Shown: piece after piece, positions 60,545 through 64,000 of the stretch
Layout: every line of letters begins with the position of its first letter
Numbering within the stretch: the stretch's first letter is position 1
Source of the DNA: Serratia ureilytica
GTDB taxonomy: Bacteria > Pseudomonadota > Gammaproteobacteria > Enterobacterales > Enterobacteriaceae
Direction: 5' to 3'
DNA length: 64,000 bases
NCBI RefSeq assembly: GCF_013375155.1
Contig: NZ_JABXOF010000005.1
Span: forward strand, 1-64,000
Position numbers and translations under genes: made by a program
Notes under the pieces: model-generated
Told to the model about the DNA's origin: nothing
The model's database searches: none
What the model saw: only the letters and a program-made list of their open reading frames with translations

Positions 60545-61813
60545 TCAGGATATTTTCGCCAAACTCGCGCCGCGTTCTTCCTGCGCCATCGCGCTTTCTT
60601 TCGGCAGCGTGACAAATTTCATCAGCACGCCGCTGAACAGGTACAAACCGGTAAAGATCCAGATCACGCCAACGGTGCCGAGGCTGCCGATAAACAGCCC
60701 CACCACCGCCGGGCCGACAAAGGTGCTCAGGCCGGCGCCCAGATTGAGAATCGACATCGCCGCGCCCTTATTGTCCGGCGCCAGCGACGGCATGATGGCC
60801 GACAGCGGCACGAACGCCGCCAGGCAGGCGCCGAACAAACCGGCGGCGCAAACGGTCAGCAGGTAATTGGCGCCGAAGAATTGCGGCACGTAGTAGAACA
60901 TCAGCGTGGTCAAGGCGCAGCCGACGCAGCCGAACCACATCACCACATTGCGCCAGCCGAGCCCGTCGCTGATCACGCCGAAAATCAGGTTGAAAATGAT
61001 GTTGACCGTCCACAGCGCGGCGTACATCTGCAGCCAATGCGTGCGGGTGAATCCCATATCCATCATGTACATGGGCATGAATACGACGAAGCCGTATGCC
61101 GCAGAGGTATTAATGGTGCGCACGATGCCGCCCAGGCCGATCTTCGGGTTTTCAAACGCGATGGTGATGCCTTTCAAGACGTAACCCAGCGACGCTTTTT
61201 CCCGGTTGCCGCTCTGTGCCGCGCCGTCGTCGCGATTGAGCATCAGCGCAATCACCGCGCCCAGCACGACGAAAATCAGCGCGCTCCACAGCGTGTGGAT
61301 CTCGCCGAGATAAGGCAGCATGATGCTGGAATACAGCACGCCCAGCACGCTGAGCCCGCCGCTGTAGACGAACCAGAAAATCCCCACCGCCGACCCCAGC
61401 CTTTCCGGCGGCGCCTCATACGCCACCCACACCAGAAAGCCGTAGGCGAACAACGGATAACCCAAGCCGCGCAGCGCATAGGTCGGCACCATGATCGCCA
61501 GGTTGTTGCTCGGCAGGCCGAACGTCAAAAAGCACACCGAACCGAACAGAAACAGCAGCAGGCCGGCCAACATCACCCGCCGGGCGGTAAAGATTTCCGC
61601 CAGCACGCCGGAAAACCAGGCGGCGATCGCGGCCGCAAAGCCATAAACGCTGAACAGCAGCGCCGATTCCTGAATGCTCAGCCCCTTGCCGATCAAATAA
61701 GGCGACAGCCATCCTTGTTCCAGCCCTTCGCCCATCATGAACACCAACACGCCGGCATAGCCCAGCAGCAGTTTCGGTGACAGACCAATGCGATGAATCA
61801 GTCCATGCAACAT
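60545..61813 (-). CDS. MFS polyol permease (RbtT/DalT-like)
   Basis: The 422-aa twelve-helix major facilitator resembles the ribitol/arabitol permeases: LGYAGVLVFMMGEGLEQGWLSPYL in helix 1, YALRGLGYPLFAYGFLVWVAYEAP, and GIFWFVYSGGLSVLGVLYSS. It is predicted to import a sugar alcohol by proton symport. The start was set at ATG 61813, with GGGGTG upstream, rather than the GTG five codons earlier. It is the second gene of the operon. Confidence 0.85.
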   Translation of the reverse strand: MLHGLIHRIGLSPKLLLGYAGVLVFMMGEGLEQGWLSPYLIGKGLSIQESALLFSVYGFAAAIAAWFSGVLAEIFTARRVMLAGLLLFLFGSVCFLTFGLPSNNLAIMVPTYALRGLGYPLFAYGFLVWVAYEAPPERLGSAVGIFWFVYSGGLSVLGVLYSSIMLPYLGEIHTLWSALIFVVLGAVIALMLNRDDGAAQSGNREKASLGYVLKGITIAFENPKIGLGGIVRTINTSAAYGFVVFMPMYMMDMGFTRTHWLQMYAALWTVNIIFNLIFGVISDGLGWRNVVMWFGCVGCALTTLMFYYVPQFFGANYLLTVCAAGLFGACLAAFVPLSAIMPSLAPDNKGAAMSILNLGAGLSTFVGPAVVGLFIGSLGTVGVIWIFTGLYLFSGVLMKFVTLPKESAMAQEERGASLAKIS

Positions 61814-61879
61814 AGAACACCCCAGCACATGTGATTATGGAGGCGCAGGCTCGCCCGCACCCGAAGAACGATGCAGGTT

Positions 61880-62992
61880 TCAGAGGTTTGGATTAAGCAC
61901 CACTTTGATTGAACCGATGCCGCGCTTCATCAGCTCGAAGCCCTCGGCGAACTGTTCCAGCGGCAGCGTATGCGTCACCACGCCTTCGGTCGGCAGATCG
62001 CCATTGGCGATGCCTTCGATCACCAGCGGGTAGCAGTAAGGGCCGAGGTGCGAACCGAGCACGTCCAGCTCCTTGCGGTCGCTGATGATGCTCCAGTCGA
62101 CGGTCACCGGATCCTTGAACACGGAAAATTCCACGAAGGTGCCGAGTTTGCGGATCAGCGTCAGGCCCTGTTCCACGGACTTTTGGGCGCCGGTCGCCTC
62201 GATGTAGATGTCGCAGCCGTAGCCGTCGGTCATCGCTTTAACCGCCGCGGGCACGTCGTCACGGGTCGGGTTCAGCGTCACATCCGCGCCGAAGCGCTTC
62301 GCCAGCGCCAGACGCTCGTCGGACAGATCCAGCACCACCAGCTTCGAGGGCCCGGACTTTTTGATCGCCCCGATCATGCCCAGCCCCAGGGTGCCGGCGC
62401 CGGCCAGCACCACGACATCGCCCAGTTTGATATTGGCGCGTTGCACCGCATGGAAGGAGCAAGCATAGGGTTCGATCAGAATGGCTTTTTCGATCGGCAG
62501 ATCGGCCGGTACGTGATAGTTAATCGCCTCTTTGGTGAACTTCATGTACTCGGCCATGCCGCCATTGACGTTTTTCTGGAAACCGTACAGGTCATGCTTT
62601 TCGCACATCCAATACTGGCCGCGGTTGCAGAAGCGGCATTGCCAACAGGGAACGATCTGTTCTGATATCACCCGATCGCCGAGATTGAAGCCCTCGACGC
62701 CTTCGCCGTATCCCACCACGTGGCCGATAAACTCATGACCGGGGATCATCGGCGCCTTGATGTATGCCGGTTGTTTTTCATCGCCCCAGAAGCTGGGCGC
62801 CCCTTCGAACGCTTTAACATCGCCGGCGCAGATGCCGCAGGCCTCGATCTTCACCAGGATCTCTTTCGGGCCGATCTTCGGTACCGGCACCTGTTCCAGG
62901 CGGTAATCTTTCGGGGCGTACGCCACAACCGCCTTCATGATCTCGGGGATACCGTCCGCCATTTTCGCCTCTGTCATGCAGGTCTGACACAT
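61880..62992 (-). CDS. Zinc-dependent alcohol dehydrogenase, candidate erythritol/L-threitol dehydrogenase
   Basis: The 370-aa medium-chain dehydrogenase has catalytic zinc ligands in EACGICAGDVKAFEG and PGHEFIGHVVG. A four-Cys structural zinc loop (CWQCRFCNRGQYWMC) and nucleotide motif GAGTLGLGMIGAI are also present. The cluster context resembles EltD-type erythritol/L-threitol dehydrogenases, which give L-erythrulose or related tetruloses. It is the first gene of the six-gene operon; GAGGAG precedes the ATG. Sequence alone does not fix the substrate. Confidence 0.86.
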   Translation of the reverse strand: MCQTCMTEAKMADGIPEIMKAVVAYAPKDYRLEQVPVPKIGPKEILVKIEACGICAGDVKAFEGAPSFWGDEKQPAYIKAPMIPGHEFIGHVVGYGEGVEGFNLGDRVISEQIVPCWQCRFCNRGQYWMCEKHDLYGFQKNVNGGMAEYMKFTKEAINYHVPADLPIEKAILIEPYACSFHAVQRANIKLGDVVVLAGAGTLGLGMIGAIKKSGPSKLVVLDLSDERLALAKRFGADVTLNPTRDDVPAAVKAMTDGYGCDIYIEATGAQKSVEQGLTLIRKLGTFVEFSVFKDPVTVDWSIISDRKELDVLGSHLGPYCYPLVIEGIANGDLPTEGVVTHTLPLEQFAEGFELMKRGIGSIKVVLNPNL

Positions 62993-63310
62993 AGCACTCT
63001 CCTCTGGTAGGGTGACTCTTTATGATCAATAACACAAATAAAGAACAAATGAACACTAACGTCACGCGTTCAATTTGCCCACAGAGAACTTGCCAAACTG
63101 TGATATCGCTCAAAAACCCGTCTACATGAGGATAAATAACGATTAAAACCTCTTTTTTAGTGACGAATGTCACCTTTTAAAGGGAGGAACAGAAAAATCA
63201 GGCAAAAAACAAAAGAACACCAATTGAACATTTGATTAAACAGGAATACGGTAATGAACGTGGCGCCACCGAGGATCGCCGCCCTTTTCGTTACCAATCA
63301 GGAGACCGCT
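62993..63310. promoter_or_regulatory. Divergent control region with GAACA repeats
   Basis: This 318-nt AT-rich region lies between the polyol operon and the RpiB-like gene. It holds two related elements: AAAGAACA-N2-TGAACA at 63040-63055 and AAAGAACA-N5-TGAACA at 63212-63230. One sits near each divergent start, as expected of operators of the SorC-type regulator. No credible small ORF was seen; the upstream extension of the isomerase ORF lacks homology. Confidence 0.55.
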
Positions 63311-63769
63311 ATGCTGCCTATCGCCATCGGCGCCGACGATGCCGCCATTGAACTGAAGGATCTGATCGTCGCCCACCTGCAACGACGGGACATTCCCGTC
63401 ATTGACTACACGACGGATCGCACCGCAGAAACGGGGATCTATCCCGATATCGCCTATCGCGTCGCGCAGGCGATACGGGAGGAAAAACATCGGCGGGGGA
63501 TCCTGCTGTGCGGCACCGGCATCGGTATGAGCATCGTGGCCAATAAAGTGCCCGGCATTCGCGCGGCGCAATGTCACGATACCTACTCCGCCCAACGGGC
63601 GCGCAAAAGCAATGATGCGCAGATCATCACGCTGGGCGCGCGGGTCATCGGCGCCGAACTGGCGAAAACCATCGTCGATGCCTGGCTGGAATCGGAGTTT
63701 GAAGGGGGAGGTTCGGCGCCGAAAGTCGAGCGGATCGGCTATTACGAAAACGCGGTCGGTCGGCGTTAA
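63311..63769 (+). CDS. RpiB/LacAB-family sugar-phosphate isomerase
   Basis: The 152-aa isomerase has PIAIGADDAAIELKDLI at the N-terminus and the active-site loop RGILLCGTGIGMSIVANK with catalytic Cys (about residue 75). YSAQRARKSNDAQIITLGARVIG is also family-typical. RpiB relatives in tetritol clusters (DerI/EryI type) convert D-erythrulose 4-phosphate to D-erythrose 4-phosphate. GGAG precedes ATG 63311; the ORF start at 63254 was rejected. It is divergent from the kinase/dehydrogenase operon and just upstream of talA. Plain ribose-5-phosphate isomerase activity is an alternative. Confidence 0.85.
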   Translation: MLPIAIGADDAAIELKDLIVAHLQRRDIPVIDYTTDRTAETGIYPDIAYRVAQAIREEKHRRGILLCGTGIGMSIVANKVPGIRAAQCHDTYSAQRARKSNDAQIITLGARVIGAELAKTIVDAWLESEFEGGGSAPKVERIGYYENAVGRR

Positions 63770-63962
63770 ACCGCCTGCAGTCTCGATGGCGGTCGCGCGC
63801 AAGCCGCGCTCCGCCTGGGTTTATTCGTCATTCATTGTTATTATCCATCGCAACAATCAGAAAAAGCGCATTTTCATTCTCGATCCGATGATGCAGTGTG
63901 TTCCCCCTATGATGAAAAAGGTTCTCATTTCCCTACGTTGAGCTTGGTCAAGGAGCTTATCA

Positions 63963-64000
63963 ATGAATCAATTAGACGCACTCAAGCAGCTGACCACGGT
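63963..64000 (+). CDS. talA: Transaldolase A, 5' end only
   Basis: Twelve complete codons are visible, reading MNQLDALKQLTT before the window ends. They match the start of TalA (E. coli MNELDGIKQFTTV). AGGAG precedes the ATG at good spacing. Synteny supports this: in E. coli maeB, talA and tktB are adjacent. Transaldolase exchanges erythrose 4-phosphate and sedoheptulose 7-phosphate in the pentose phosphate pathway. Confidence 0.8.
   Translation, partial: MNQLDALKQLTT

Overview
The window is chromosomal DNA of a Serratia, most probably Serratia marcescens. It is GC-rich and densely coded. The order of many genes matches the enterobacterial gltX-to-talA stretch of Escherichia coli: gltX, valine and lysine tRNAs, yfeR-yfeH-ypeB-ligA-zipA-cysZ-cysK-ptsHI-crr, cysM-cysAWTP, yfeXYZ, ypeA-amiA-hemF, maeB and talA. 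Serratia-typical loci sit between these blocks: the acetoin pair budAB, a CpxA/CpxR-like pair that looks like RssA/RssB, and the chitin-degradation cluster chiB-chiR-cbp21 with the chiWXYZ secretion cassette.

Layout. 1-3.5 kb: two tRNA-Ala(GGC), a formate/nitrite-type channel, gltX, three tRNA-Val(TAC) and one tRNA-Lys(TTT). 3.6-16.8 kb is accessory: the fepB and fepDGC catecholate-siderophore transporter, an orphan DppA-like binding protein, budB-budA with a LysR gene upstream, a free-standing eutBC pair, a nucleotidyltransferase-like gene and a FlxA-like coiled-coil gene. 16.8-27.3 kb: the conserved yfeR-to-crr block. 27.4-34.5 kb: rssBA-like genes, cysM and the sulfate/thiosulfate transporter cysPTWA. 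34.6-40.5 kb: yfeXYZ, an orphan ygiW with a direct-repeat response-regulator box, ypeA, amiA, hemF and yaiI.

40.5-46.9 kb is a Fur-box-controlled uptake locus in place of the E. coli eut operon. It holds a HasR-like TonB-dependent receptor, an exported oligopeptidase B, a dedicated TonB-like protein and a ChaN-like haem-binding lipoprotein. Its receptor-TonB-protease layout resembles the Fus ferredoxin-piracy system, but with an S9 serine peptidase, and it is the most interesting candidate system here. 46.9-51.6 kb: mmuPM with a MetJ box, then maeB.

51.8-63.8 kb lies between maeB and talA, which are neighbours in E. coli. Its first half is the chitinolytic machinery: holin, endopeptidase and nested two-component spanin (type 10 secretion), chitinase B, ChiR and the lytic polysaccharide monooxygenase CBP21. 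Its second half is a probable tetritol (threitol/erythritol) pathway: zinc alcohol dehydrogenase, polyol permease, short-chain dehydrogenase, DhaK/DhaL-type kinase, SorC regulator and a divergent RpiB-like isomerase. Such a route would end at erythrose 4-phosphate, a substrate of the transaldolase whose gene begins at the window end.

Starts were revised where an upstream extension lacked a ribosome binding site. No rRNA, CRISPR array, insertion sequence or complete prophage was seen.
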